Positions 19,025-28,503 are shown, numbered from the stretch's first letter. The stretch is DNA of 64,000 nucleotides from Arthrobacter sp. PAMC25284 (GCF_019443425.1 NZ_CP080382.1:1178001-1242000); one strand, 5' to 3'. Notes: generated by a model from the sequence alone, not told the origin. Program-made: numbers and translations.

Positions 19025-19662
19025 GGGGTTCCCTCCTGTGGCTGCTGTTTCCGGGCCCGGATGCCGCTGGCCCGCAGCTTGAGTGCTTCGACGACGTACT
19101 CTCCGCCGGTCCACAGCGTGATAGCCAGCGCGAGCATCATCACGGAGAAGGCCACTACACCGAACCAGGGGGCCAAGGACGCGAGCGGAATGACGTAGAG
19201 GAAGATGGCGGCCGTCTGAATGACGGTCTTGAGCTTGCCGCCGCGGGAGGCCGGCATCACACCGTAGCGGATGACGAAGAAGCGCAGCGCCGTGACGCCC
19301 CACTCGCGGAGCAGGATCAGGATGGTCACCCACCACGGGAGTTCCTGGAGCAGTGAGAGCATCACGAGTGCCGAACCGATCAGCAATTTGTCCGCGATCG
19401 GATCCGCTATTTTGCCGAAGTCCGTGACCAGGCCACGGCTGCGGGCGATGTCGCCGTCGAGCTTGTCCGTGTAAATGGCCACGGCGAAGATTGCCGCGGC
19501 CACCCAGCGCCACAGCCCGTTGCCGCTGACCAGCCCCGGCGCGTCAGCCAGAAGCGACCAGACAAAAAACGGCACCAGCGCTATCCGCAGCATCGTCAGG
19601 ATATTGGGCAGGTTCCAGATCCGCTGGGAGGATCCGGCGCTGTTGGCTTGGGCGCTAGTCAC
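19021..19662 (-). CDS. pgsA: CDP-diacylglycerol-glycerol-3-phosphate 3-phosphatidyltransferase
   Basis: 213 residues, integral membrane. It makes phosphatidylglycerophosphate. The CDP-alcohol phosphotransferase signature DG-x2-AR-x8-G-x3-D-x3-D is fully present in DGDIARSRGLVTDFGKIADP plus IAD (about residues 69-91). Family landmarks LPNILTMLRIALVPFF and LREWGVTALRFF are also seen. Five to six membrane spans are predicted. It starts 9 nt after the ftsK stop and overlaps cinA by 4 nt. Confidence 0.94.
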   Translation of the reverse strand: MTSAQANSAGSSQRIWNLPNILTMLRIALVPFFVWSLLADAPGLVSGNGLWRWVAAAIFAVAIYTDKLDGDIARSRGLVTDFGKIADPIADKLLIGSALVMLSLLQELPWWVTILILLREWGVTALRFFVIRYGVMPASRGGKLKTVIQTAAIFLYVIPLASLAPWFGVVAFSVMMLALAITLWTGGEYVVEALKLRASGIRARKQQPQEGTP

Positions 19663-19671
19663 AGTCCTAGG

Positions 19672-22579
19672 CTACCGTCCGGTGAGTGACCAGGCGTCTT
19701 CGGAGCCGCCCTCGTCGTCGGAGTTGCCGTCGGCGCCGTCGAAGTACTCCACGTTCTGGCTGCGCTTGTCCAGGTCCGCCGCGACGAGATCCTCCGCGTA
19801 CCCGCCCTGGGCGATATTCGAGTTGGCGTTCTCGCTCAAAGCGGCCGTCTGCGAATCGACGACGGCCGGGGCGTCCTGCCCCTTCATGGCAGCCAGGACT
19901 GCGGCGAGGTCATCCGGTTTGACCAGCACGTCGCGTGCTTTGGATCCTTCGGAAGGACCGACGACTCCCCGGGACTCCAGCAGGTCCATAAGGCGGCCGG
20001 CCTTCGCGAAGCCGACGCGCAGTTTGCGCTGCAGCATCGAGGTGGAGCCGAACTGGGTGGTCACTACGAGCTCGGTGGCCTGCAGCAGGACGTCGAGGTC
20101 GTCCCCAATGTCGTCGTCGATCTGCTTCTTTTGCGCCTCGGGGGCGACGTCGTCACGGTAGACCGCCTTGAGCTGGCCCTTGACGTGCTCGACCACCCTG
20201 TGGATTTCCGACTCGGTCACCCAGGCGCCCTGGACACGCATGGCCTTGGAGGCGCCCATCGGCAGGAAGAGGGCATCGCCTTGACCGATCAGTTTTTCCG
20301 CTCCCGGCTGGTCCAGGACCACGCGGGAGTCCGTGACGGACGACGTCGCGAACGCCATCCGGGACGGCACGTTGGCCTTGATCAGGCCGGTGACCACGTC
20401 AACGGAGGGCCGCTGGGTAGCGAGGACCAGGTGGATGCCGGCGGCGCGGGCCAACTGGGTGATGCGGACGATGGAGTCTTCGACGTCGCGCGGGGCAACC
20501 ATCATGAGGTCGGCGAGTTCGTCGACGATCACAAGCAGGTACGGGTACGGCCGGATCACGCGCTTGGAGTCAACCGGCGGGTGGACTTTGCCGGCACGGA
20601 CGGCCTTGTTGAAGTCGTCGATATGCTTGAAACCGTAGTTGGCGAGGTCGTCGTAGCGGGCGTCCATTTCCCGGACCACCCATTGCAGTGCTTCGGCGGC
20701 CTTCTTGGGGTTGGTGATGATGGGAGTGATGAGGTGCGGGACACCTTCGTAGGCCGTGAGTTCCACGCGCTTGGGGTCGACCATCACCATGCGGACCTCG
20801 TCGGGAGTGGCCCGCATCAGGATCGAGGTGATCATCGAGTTCACAAACGAGGACTTACCGGCACCGGTGGCTCCTGCGACCAGGAGGTGGGGCATTTTGG
20901 CGAGGTTGGCGACGACGTAGCCGCCTTCGACGTCTTTGCCGACACCCATGACCATGGGGTGGTCGGTGCGCCGGGCATTCTGGCTCCGCAGCACATCTCC
21001 CAGGGACACCGTTTCGCGGTCCGTGTTGGGAATCTCGATGCCGATCGCGGATTTCCCGGGGATCGGGCTCAGGATCCGCACGTCCGAGCTCGCGACGGCG
21101 TAGGAGATGTTCTTGGACAAGGCGGTGACCCGTTCCACCTTGGTTCCCGGGGAGAGCTCGATCTCGTAGCGGGTCACGGTGGGGCCGCGGCTGAAGCCGG
21201 TGACCTGGGCTTCGACGTTGAACTGGTTGAGGGTCTCGGTGAGCGAGGCGACAATGGCGTCGTTGGCCTCCGTGCGCTCCTTCGGGATAGACCCTGGGGT
21301 CAGCACGTCCGAGGACGGCAGGGTGTAGGTGACGTCGCCGGCCAGCGAGAGCTGCTCGGTTCGTTGCGGGATAGGCGTCGGCAGCGGGGGCCGGGGCGAC
21401 CGGCTTCGAGGGCACCTGGGCGGCCGCGGCCACAGCGGGGTTGAGCGACCCCGCTGCGACCATGCCGGGGGTGACGAGCGGGATGGCCTCGGTGGCGTTA
21501 TCGAGGTCCTGGCCGGGGTTGCCGCCGCCGGCCGGTCCGAGTCCTTGGGCAGCTTTGATCTTCTCGACGGCGATCTCGGCCTGGGTGGGCCGGCGGACAC
21601 CGGGTGCAACCGATTTTGCGCCCTTTGCGGGCGGCCCGTCCTCGTCGTCGTCGTCGATAACAGCATGCTCGAAGGCCTCGTCGCCGACGTAGCCTTCGAG
21701 GCCGGCGTCGGCCTCGTCGTCCCTGCCGAACAGCCTCCGGCGCTTTTTCTTCGGCGCCGGAGCATCGTTTTCGTAGAGGTAGCTGCGGTCGTGGCGGTCG
21801 TCGTCGTCCTGGTCCTGCAGGTCGACGCCCATGAGGTGCTCGTAAGCACCCCGCAACCGGCCGGGAATCGCACCAAAGGGCGTCGCGGTGACGATCAGCA
21901 GGGCGGTGAAGGCAAGCAGGCTGTAAAAGACCAGCGGGACGGCCGGGTGGATTAACGCCAGCGGTGTGGCCGCAAGGTAGCCGAGCATTCCGCCAGCGCG
22001 CCGGAGCCCGTCGAAGCCGTCGACGACGTCGGGCTGGCCGCCGATGATGTGCGCCAGGCCGGAACCGGAGAGGGCCATCACAAGGAAACCTATACCAATC
22101 CGGTTGTTGCCACGCCCGTCCAGCGGCTGGCGGAACAGCCGGAACGCGCACACAAAGAGCATCAGCGGCAGCAGCAGTGACACCCAGCCGAACGTTCCGT
22201 TGACGACCGCGAAGACGCCATCGGGGAACCAGCCGGTGAGTCCCCACCAGGCGAACGTGGCGATGAAGACGCCGAGTGCGAGGTTGAAGAGGGCGGCGCC
22301 GTCGCGGCGGTCCTCGGGTGCAACGTCGCTGACGTCGTGGCCGATTCGGCGGATGCCGGCACCGACCACGTGGCCAAGACCCAGCCAGACGCCGGACAGC
22401 GCACGCACCGGCCAGGGCTTTTTCGTTTCCACGGCAGGCAGTTGCCGGTTTCTGGCGGTGCCTGCGGTCCCCCTTGGCCGGCTGGATTTGGATGCAACGG
22501 GGCCGGAGCTCCGACTTGCAGAACTGCCTGGTTTGCCGCTTGAGTTGCCTCTAGGCGCGGGGGAGGTACGTGTCGCCAT
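19672..22579 (-). pseudogene. ftsK: DNA translocase FtsK, frameshifted as sequenced
   Basis: FtsK moves DNA at the septum and links chromosome segregation to division. The upstream frame from ATG 22579 gives four or five membrane spans (about 75-265), then an acidic and Pro/Ala-rich linker ending APAADAYP. The downstream frame resumes [18 protein letters not shown] and holds the motor: Walker [17 protein letters not shown], Walker [14 protein letters not shown], and the C-terminal winged-helix gamma domain ([32 protein letters not shown], read in parts). One base too many in GGG at 21368-21370 separates them; correction gives about 968 residues. An intact ftsK is usually needed for growth in relatives, so a sequence error is likely. 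TACCGT lies 7 nt before the start. Confidence 0.88.
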
Positions 22580-22586
22580 ACCCGCC

Positions 22587-22592
22587 ACGGTA
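22587..22592 (-). promoter_or_regulatory. -10 hexamer for leaderless ftsK
   Basis: TACCGT on the minus strand ends 7 nt upstream of the ATG at 22579, and no ribosome site is seen. Confidence 0.4.
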
Positions 22593-22654
22593 CCGGACGT
22601 CAGGCCGAAAGACCCGGATTTCCGGGCTTCCCGGTTCCATGTTGCAGGCAGCAG

Positions 22655-22713
22655 AAAGGCCTCCCCCACCTGCCGCCGCCGGATGGCGGGGCTGGCCGGG
22701 GAGGCCTTCTTTC
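22655..22713 (-). terminator. Terminator after RNase J
   Basis: GGCCTCCCC and GGGGAGGCC arms enclose a GC-rich inner stem (CGCCGCCGGATGGCGG). The minus-strand exit sequence is TTTC. It lies 8 nt after the RNase J stop and before ftsK, so it separates the two genes. Confidence 0.7.
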
Positions 22714-22720
22714 ATGGTGC

Positions 22721-24412
22721 CTAGGCTTCCAGGACCACCGGGATGATCATGGGCTTGCGGCGGAGCTTGCGGTTGACCCAGGTGCCGACTACGCGGCGGA
22801 CAACCTGCTGCAGCTGGTGCGTCGTGTGGTCCGTGCGGTTAAGGACGGCTTCCTCAAGCGCGGCATTGATCTTCGGGATGATCTCGTCGAAGACGGAATC
22901 ATCCTCGGCCACGCCGCGGGCATGGATTTCGGGCCCGGAGACGACCTTGCCGGTGGCGCGGTGGATGACCGTGATGATGGAGATGAAGCCCTCATCGCCG
23001 AGGGTCTGGCGGTCCTTGAGGTCGGCGTCGGTGATTTCCCCCACGCTGGAGCCGTCCACGTAGACGAACCCGACCTCGACCTGGCCCACAATGTCTGCCT
23101 GGTGGTCGTGAAGGTCGACGACGGTGCCGTTGTCCGCGAGCAGGATGCTCTCCTCGGGAACACCGGACTCGAGGGCGATCTTGCCATTGGCGATCAGGTG
23201 CCGGGTCTCGCCGTGCACCGGCATCGCGTTGAGGGGCTCGAGGATGTTGTAGCAGTAGAGCAGCTCGCCGGCGGCGGCGTGGCCCGAGACGTGGACCTTG
23301 GCGTTGCCCTTGTGGATGACGTCCGCGCCGAGCTTGAGCAGGCCGTTGATAATGCGGAAGACGGCATTCTCATTGCCGGGAATCAGGCTGGAGGCAAGGA
23401 TGACGGTATCGCCTTCGCCGACGACGACGCGGTGGTCCCCGTTGGCCATCCGGGACAGGGCCGCCATTGGCTCACCCTGCGAACCGGTGGACATCAGCAC
23501 CACGCGGTTGTCCGGCAGGTTGTCGATGTTCTTGATGTCAACAACGGTGCCCGGTGGCACGTCCAGGTAACCAAGCTTTGAGGCGATGTCCATGTTGCGG
23601 ACCATGGAGCGGCCGACGAAGGCGACCTTGCGGTTGTGCTTGACCGCAGCGTCGAGGACCTGCTGGACCCGGTGCACGTGGGAGGAGAACGAGGCGACGA
23701 TGATGCGCTTGGAGGCCTGCCCGAAGAGGCGGTCCAGGGTGGGGCCGATTTCTTTTTCGGCCGTGGTGAAGCCCGGTACATCGGCGTTCGTGGAATCGGC
23801 GAGGAACAGGTCCACACCCTCTTCGCCCAGTTTGGCGAAGTGGCGGAGATCAGTGATCCGGCCGTCCAGCGGCAATTGGTCCATCTTGAAGTCGCCGGTG
23901 TGCAGCACGGTGCCACCGGCGGTGCGGATGAAGACCGCCAGGGCGTCGGGGATGGAGTGGTTGACCGCGACGAACTCGCATTCGAAGGGGCCGAGCTTCT
24001 CAACTTCGCCTTCGACGACGACGTGGGTCCGCGGCTTAATCCGGTGTTCCTGCAGCTTCGCTTCGATCAGGGCAAGCGTCAGCCGCGAACCGATGATCGG
24101 GATGTCCTGTCGCAGCCGCAGCAGGTACGGCACGGCACCGATGTGGTCCTCGTGGCCGTGCGTCAGGATGACGGCGACGATATCGTCCATCCGGTTCTTG
24201 ATGTAGGAGAAGTCGGGCAGGATCAGGTCGACGCCCGGCTGGGTTTCCTCCGGGAAGAGGACGCCGCAGTCAACGATCAGGAGCTTGCCGTCGATCTCGA
24301 AGACGGTCATGTTGCGGCCGATCTCCCCCAGGCCACCGAGCGGCACGATCCGCAGGGTGTCCTTGGCGAGCTTCGGCGGCGTGACAAGGCCGGGAAGGGC
24401 AGTTTGGGTCAT
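22721..24412 (-). CDS. rnj: Ribonuclease J
   Basis: 563 residues. Metallo-beta-lactamase/beta-CASP nuclease with endo- and 5'-3' exonuclease activity in mRNA decay and rRNA maturation. The zinc motif HGHEDH is at 85-90, and VNHSIPDALAVFI, HTGDFKMDQ, LADSTNAD, SFSSHVHR (motif A/B) and SGHAAAGE follow. The C-terminal domain ends TDHTTHQLQQVVRRVVGTWV. ATG 24412 has GGAAAG about 9 nt upstream. It lies 60 nt after dapA, the dapA-rnj order common in actinobacteria. Confidence 0.96.
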   Translation of the reverse strand: MTQTALPGLVTPPKLAKDTLRIVPLGGLGEIGRNMTVFEIDGKLLIVDCGVLFPEETQPGVDLILPDFSYIKNRMDDIVAVILTHGHEDHIGAVPYLLRLRQDIPIIGSRLTLALIEAKLQEHRIKPRTHVVVEGEVEKLGPFECEFVAVNHSIPDALAVFIRTAGGTVLHTGDFKMDQLPLDGRITDLRHFAKLGEEGVDLFLADSTNADVPGFTTAEKEIGPTLDRLFGQASKRIIVASFSSHVHRVQQVLDAAVKHNRKVAFVGRSMVRNMDIASKLGYLDVPPGTVVDIKNIDNLPDNRVVLMSTGSQGEPMAALSRMANGDHRVVVGEGDTVILASSLIPGNENAVFRIINGLLKLGADVIHKGNAKVHVSGHAAAGELLYCYNILEPLNAMPVHGETRHLIANGKIALESGVPEESILLADNGTVVDLHDHQADIVGQVEVGFVYVDGSSVGEITDADLKDRQTLGDEGFISIITVIHRATGKVVSGPEIHARGVAEDDSVFDEIIPKINAALEEAVLNRTDHTTHQLQQVVRRVVGTWVNRKLRRKPMIIPVVLEA

Positions 24413-24472
24413 AGTGCGCTACTTTCCAGGTGGGTACCTGACGGCTCTGAGCTGATCGGGAAATTCACCCGA

Positions 24473-25381
24473 TCAGGACGGCAGCAGTCCGGCTTCCGCC
24501 AAATCCTCGCGGATGATTTTGATCTCGGCCTCGCCCGGCTCCACGAGGGGCAAACGGACAACCGAGTTGGGCAGGATTCCCTGCCACTTAAGAACCTGCT
24601 TGGCAGCTACAGCACCCTGAATATGGGACATCACTGCACGGACCACGGGGTCCAGTTCGAAATGTATGGCGCGGGCGGTGGCAAAATCGCCTGCAAGAGC
24701 GGCATCAATCATGGCGCGGAACTGACGCGTCGCCACGTGTGCTGAGACGCTGACCAGGCCGACGGCGCCGGCGGACATCCACGGCAGCGTCAGTCCGTCG
24801 TCGCCTGAGTAAACATCCAGGTCGGTGTTGGCCAGGACCTTTGTGACGGCCCCAAAATCAGCCTTCGCATCCTTGAGCGCCACGATCCGCGGATGATCGG
24901 CCAACCGGATCATGGTTTCGGGAAGGATGGGGACCCCGGCCCGGCCGGGAATGTCGTAAACCATCACCGGGAGGTCGGCGGCGTCGGCCACGGCCTCAAT
25001 GTGGGCCTGGATCCCGGCCTGGCTGGGCTTGTTGTAGTACGGGGTCACGATCAGCTGGCCGTGGGCGCCGGCTTTGACAGCACGCTTGGCCATCTCGATC
25101 GAGTGTGAGGTGTGGTTGGTACCGGTGCCTGCGATGACCTTGGCCCGGTCCCCGACAGCCTCGACGATAACGCGGAAGAGTTTTTCTTTTTCGTCGTCTT
25201 CCAGCGTGGAGGTTTCCCCGGTGGTGCCGGAAATAACGAGGGCGTCATTGCCGTCGTCGACGAGTTTGCTGGCCAGCTCTGCGGACTGCTTGTAGTCCAC
25301 CTCACCGTCGGTTGTGAAAGGCGTAACCATGGCGGTTACGAGGTTCCCGAACGTGCACGAACGAATGTCAGAGTCAGCCAT
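24473..25381 (-). CDS. dapA: 4-hydroxy-tetrahydrodipicolinate synthase
   Basis: 302 residues. It condenses pyruvate with aspartate semialdehyde, the first DAP-branch step. The Schiff-base lysine is Lys170 in RIVALKDAKAD, Tyr142 is in MVYDIPGRAG, and Thr53/Thr54 are in ISGTTGETSTL. ATG 25381 fits the family N-terminus. It has no good ribosome site, but TAACGT at 25389-25394 lies 7 nt upstream, which suggests a leaderless mRNA. Longer upstream frames are unsupported. RNase J follows on the same strand. Confidence 0.96.
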   Translation of the reverse strand: MADSDIRSCTFGNLVTAMVTPFTTDGEVDYKQSAELASKLVDDGNDALVISGTTGETSTLEDDEKEKLFRVIVEAVGDRAKVIAGTGTNHTSHSIEMAKRAVKAGAHGQLIVTPYYNKPSQAGIQAHIEAVADAADLPVMVYDIPGRAGVPILPETMIRLADHPRIVALKDAKADFGAVTKVLANTDLDVYSGDDGLTLPWMSAGAVGLVSVSAHVATRQFRAMIDAALAGDFATARAIHFELDPVVRAVMSHIQGAVAAKQVLKWQGILPNSVVRLPLVEPGEAEIKIIREDLAEAGLLPS

Positions 25382-25388
25382 ATGAAAA

Positions 25389-25394
25389 ACGTTA
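25389..25394 (-). promoter_or_regulatory. -10 hexamer for leaderless dapA
   Basis: TAACGT on the minus strand ends 7 nt before the dapA ATG. Confidence 0.5.
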
Positions 25395-25476
25395 CCTTGT
25401 CCGTGGCATGTTATGACAACGGCGGTGATGTGATGAAGGTCAAATCCTGTATTCCCGGGGGCTTTTCGCGTTAATT

Positions 25477-25965
25477 TCAGGGCGGACAGGCAGCTTCGCC
25501 CTGACCCGGCGAGCAGTAGCGGCCGACGGCTTCCTCGCGCAGGGCTTCGGCCCACGCTGCGAGCCGCTGGACGGCGCGCACATAATGAAAAAGTTCGGTT
25601 GGCGTCAGCGCGTCGAGATCCGTGCCGGCAAGCCGGCGGGCAAGCTCTGCCCCCGGCGGTTGCTCGGCGAGCGCGACGCCCTCCGTGTGCCACTGGAAGT
25701 CCTCCGCAGACTCCCCCGCCACGAGTTTCCGAAAGAGGAAGTCAACGACGCCAGGGCTCATGGCTTTGAGCACCCCGGACCCGGCCACGGGAGGGCCACC
25801 CGCCGGAAGCGCCTGCCCGCGGACCCGCGCCCTGCCGCCGGCGCCGTGTTGACCGGCGCCGTGTTGACCGGCGCCGTGTTGACCGGCGCCGCCTTGTCCG
25901 GCACCTCTGGCGGGGGGCACCTGCATGGACGGCTCCTGAAAGGACGGCTCTGATGCGTTGTTCAT
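25477..25965 (-). CDS. Unknown protein under direct LexA-type promoter control
   Basis: 162 residues from ATG 25965, which lies 6 nt after a TAACAT -10 element and so is likely leaderless. A second start at 25926 has a good AGGAG site. The N-terminus is disordered, with four imperfect GAGQH units (about 22-45) encoded by three perfect 15-nt DNA repeats at 25843-25887. Residues 65-150 form a compact, probably helical region (SPGVVDFLFRKLVAGESAED, LTPTELFHYVRAVQRLAAWA) that by eye resembles the N-terminal part of DUF222 proteins but lacks any HNH domain. No membrane segment or signal peptide is present. The function is unknown. The LexA operator in its promoter points to a DNA-damage role. Confidence 0.75.
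   Translation of the reverse strand: MNNASEPSFQEPSMQVPPARGAGQGGAGQHGAGQHGAGQHGAGGRARVRGQALPAGGPPVAGSGVLKAMSPGVVDFLFRKLVAGESAEDFQWHTEGVALAEQPPGAELARRLAGTDLDALTPTELFHYVRAVQRLAAWAEALREEAVGRYCSPGQGEAACPP
25843..25887 (-). repeat. Three tandem 15-nt repeats inside the SOS-controlled gene
   Basis: The plus-strand unit GCCGTGTTGACCGGC occurs three times without interruption. Fifteen nt is five codons, so copy-number change would lengthen or shorten the GAGQH stretch without a frameshift. Confidence 0.85.
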
Positions 25966-25971
25966 GCGCCC

Positions 25972-26000
25972 ATGTTATTAGAACATATATTCGAATACAA
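25972..26000 (-). promoter_or_regulatory. Sigma-A type promoter with LexA box in the spacer
   Basis: On the minus strand, -35 TTGTAT (25995-26000) and -10 TAACAT (25972-25977) are separated by exactly 17 nt. The spacer is almost entirely an SOS box at 25979-25994 (plus strand TAGAACATATATTCGA), close to TCGAAC-N4-GTTCGA. The ATG of the downstream gene is 6 nt after the -10. LexA bound here would block polymerase directly. Confidence 0.8.
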
Positions 26001-26248
26001 GAGTTCTGCGGGCGAAGGCATGGCCCCCTCGGCCAGCCCGGTGCTGCTCGTCCGCCCCGATCGCCACGTTGCTGGCGCCGGGGCAACCCCGGAGGCCGTG
26101 ACCCGGAGGTGCCGGCAGTCGGACTGGTGTGACCCGGAGGTACAGGCCGCCGGACCGGTGTACCCCGGAACCATAACCTGACGGGGAGGTAGGGTGGCGG
26201 TCTGAGATCGAAATGACTGTGGGTATCGACCCGGACGAGGAGCGTTCC

Positions 26249-27103
26249 ATGGCTGATGAGGCTGCATCCCGGTCCGGGGTTCCAGGCGCGATGGCAGGAT
26301 ATGCCCCCGACTTCCTCTCTGCCCGGATCGCGCCGCCCGAACTGGGCACCGGGATAGAGCACGATGCCTTCCTGTGGGACGGGACGGAAGCCATCCCGTA
26401 CACCCATTTCTCGCTGTCATTGAGCAAGTCGCGCAGGTTCGCCCGGTGGGTCGCCTGGAACATCGACGGCGCCAGTATCCAGCGGCTGAGCCGCACCGGC
26501 CTGGACTTCAGGACAGACCCCAGGATTCCCGCGTCAGCCCAGGTCGGCAACGAACTCTATGCCGGGAACCGCCTGGACCGGGGACACCTGGCACGCCGCG
26601 CGGACCTGCTCTGGGGTGATCCCCACGAGGCCGGCCAAGCCAACCGGGACTCCTTTTACTACACGAACATCGCCCCTCAGATGGACGACTTCAACCAGAG
26701 CAGCCAGGACGGAGTCTGGGGCAGATTGGAGAACGCGCTCTTTGACGGCGTCGACGTCGATGACCTGCGGGTCAGCGTCTTTGCCGGACCGGTCTTCCAC
26801 GACGATGACCGCCTCTACCGCGGCGTGCCGCTGCCGCGCGAGTTCTGGAAGCTGTTGGCGTTCGAGGACAACGGGACACTCAAGACCCACGCGTTCCTGC
26901 TCACCCAGCACCTCGACCAGCTCAAGGCCGTGCTGCATCTGGACGAGTTCAGGGTCTACGAGATCACCGTGGCCGAACTCGAAGACCGCACCTGCCTCCG
27001 TTTCCCCGCACAACTGCATGCTGGCGACACAACGACGCCGCTGGAATCGCTGGCCTTCGACAAGAGGGAACCGCTGGCCACCACCGCGGACATCCGCTGG
27101 TAG
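26249..27103 (+). CDS. DNA/RNA non-specific endonuclease (beta-beta-alpha-metal, DRGH type)
   Basis: 284 residues. ATG 26249 has a strong GAGGAG site at 6 nt; an ATG at 26213 is less supported. The NUC-family active site is NRLDRGHLARRADL with DRGH at 110-113. Asn140 and Asn149 in YYTNIAPQMDDFNQ are the expected metal and phosphate residues, followed by FAGPVF. Family members are usually secreted or mitochondrial, yet no signal peptide or membrane helix is seen at the N-terminus here, so a cytoplasmic location or a specialised export route is implied. It is divergent from the LexA-controlled gene. No obvious inhibitor gene follows. Confidence 0.88.
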   Translation: MADEAASRSGVPGAMAGYAPDFLSARIAPPELGTGIEHDAFLWDGTEAIPYTHFSLSLSKSRRFARWVAWNIDGASIQRLSRTGLDFRTDPRIPASAQVGNELYAGNRLDRGHLARRADLLWGDPHEAGQANRDSFYYTNIAPQMDDFNQSSQDGVWGRLENALFDGVDVDDLRVSVFAGPVFHDDDRLYRGVPLPREFWKLLAFEDNGTLKTHAFLLTQHLDQLKAVLHLDEFRVYEITVAELEDRTCLRFPAQLHAGDTTTPLESLAFDKREPLATTADIRW

Positions 27104-27218
27104 CGGCGCCCCGCAACCGGAGGCGGGAAAGGGTGCCCGCACTGCAACGGCGTCACCCTGGCGTCGACCGGAGTGTCCGCCGGCCGGGGCGCCAAGGTTC
27201 ATATGAGACGATCAGAGC

Positions 27219-28487
27219 ATGACCGCGCGCGGAATGTCCCCCGATTCCCGGGCCCGCGGCAGAACAGCCATCAAGTCCCGCAGCGGCACCGTCGGTTCGG
27301 CGCCGGGCGCCCGGCTCTCCGGCGTCGACGCCGCCCGCGGGCTCGCGCTGCTGGGGATGATGGCCACGCATGTCCTGCCGCTCTACGGCACCGATGCCCA
27401 GCTCACTCCGACCTGGGTCGGGCTCGTCTTTTCCGGCCGCGCCTCGGCGCTCTTCGCTGTCCTGGCCGGCGTCGGGCTGGCTCTGTCCACCGGCAAGCAG
27501 CAGCCGCTCGACGGCGCGAGCCTCTGGGCTGCCCGCCGCGGCGTCGCCTTCCGGGCCCTGGTGGTGGCCGCGATTGGCCTGTCGCTGGGCGGGCTGGAAG
27601 TCAACATCGCTATCATCCTTGTCCACTACGCCGTGATGTTCCTGTGCATCCTGCCGTTCCTGGGACTTGGCCCCAAACGGCTGCTGGTGTTCGCGGCCGC
27701 CTGGGTCGTGGCCGCGCCAGCGCTGGCCTTCATGCTGCGGCCCTGGCTGCTGTCCCCCACGCCTCCTCTGCAGCTGGGCCACAACCCCGGCTGGGAGGAC
27801 CTGACGACTCCGGCGCAACTGCTCGGGGACCTCTTTCTGACCGGCTACTACCCCGTCTTCCAATGGATGACGTATCTTCTGATCGGCCTGGCAATCGGCC
27901 GGCTCGCGCTGGCGAAGGCGTCTGTGCCGGTCCTGCTGGTGGCGGCCGGAACCGTAGTGGCAGTCCTCTCCAAATGGCTGGGTGTGGTGATGATGGAAGA
28001 TTGGGGCGGCCGGGAAGCCCTCCAGGCACAGCTGTCCGATCCGGCCTACCCGCTGGAAAGCGTTCTCCAGGTCAACCTGACGGGCGTCCAGCAGACCGGG
28101 TCCGGGTGGTGGCTGGCGGTCAGCTCCCCGCATTCCGGCGCCACCTTGGACCTGCTGCACACGTCCGGGGTCGCGGCTGCCGTCCTGGGAATCTGTCTGC
28201 TGCTCGGCAGGCTCGGCGACTGGGTGGAACTGGACCTGCTGCTCCCGCTGCGGGGCGCCGGAGCGCTGACCCTCAGCCTCTACACCGCGCATTTATGCCT
28301 GATGGCCGCGTTGAACAGCCAGCCGCTGCCGGCGGGCTGGACAGTTGAACTTGTGTACTGGATGCAGGTTGCCGCCGCACTGCTGATCGGCGGCATCTTT
28401 GCCCGGCAGGCGTGGCGCGGGCCGCTGGAGTGGGCGGCGCACTCCGCCAACCAACTCGGCCGGTATCAGCCTGCGCGCTTCAGTTAA
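27219..28487 (+). CDS. DUF418/DUF1624-type membrane acyltransferase-like protein
   Basis: 422 residues with about ten hydrophobic segments from residue 33 on. The opening LSGVDAARGLALLGMMATHVL matches the heparan-alpha-glucosaminide N-acetyltransferase-like (DUF1624) domain, where Asp and His flank the first helix. The C-terminal part (GAGALTLSLYTAHLCLMAAL) matches DUF418. Such proteins are thought to transfer acyl groups across the membrane, but substrates are unknown. It converges on the TPR-like membrane protein with a 16-nt gap. Confidence 0.85.
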   Translation: MTARGMSPDSRARGRTAIKSRSGTVGSAPGARLSGVDAARGLALLGMMATHVLPLYGTDAQLTPTWVGLVFSGRASALFAVLAGVGLALSTGKQQPLDGASLWAARRGVAFRALVVAAIGLSLGGLEVNIAIILVHYAVMFLCILPFLGLGPKRLLVFAAAWVVAAPALAFMLRPWLLSPTPPLQLGHNPGWEDLTTPAQLLGDLFLTGYYPVFQWMTYLLIGLAIGRLALAKASVPVLLVAAGTVVAVLSKWLGVVMMEDWGGREALQAQLSDPAYPLESVLQVNLTGVQQTGSGWWLAVSSPHSGATLDLLHTSGVAAAVLGICLLLGRLGDWVELDLLLPLRGAGALTLSLYTAHLCLMAALNSQPLPAGWTVELVYWMQVAAALLIGGIFARQAWRGPLEWAAHSANQLGRYQPARFS

Positions 28488-28503
28488 GCGGCTCTACCCG
28501 GTG

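Noticed and set aside
20131..21444. 437-codon plus-strand open frame opposite the ftsK motor
   Set aside because: Antisense shadow; Walker motifs are on the minus strand.
25926..25965. Start of the SOS gene at ATG 25926 instead of 25965
   Set aside because: Its AGGAG site is good, but the -10 element 6 nt before 25965 favours the upstream leaderless start. The alternative remains possible.
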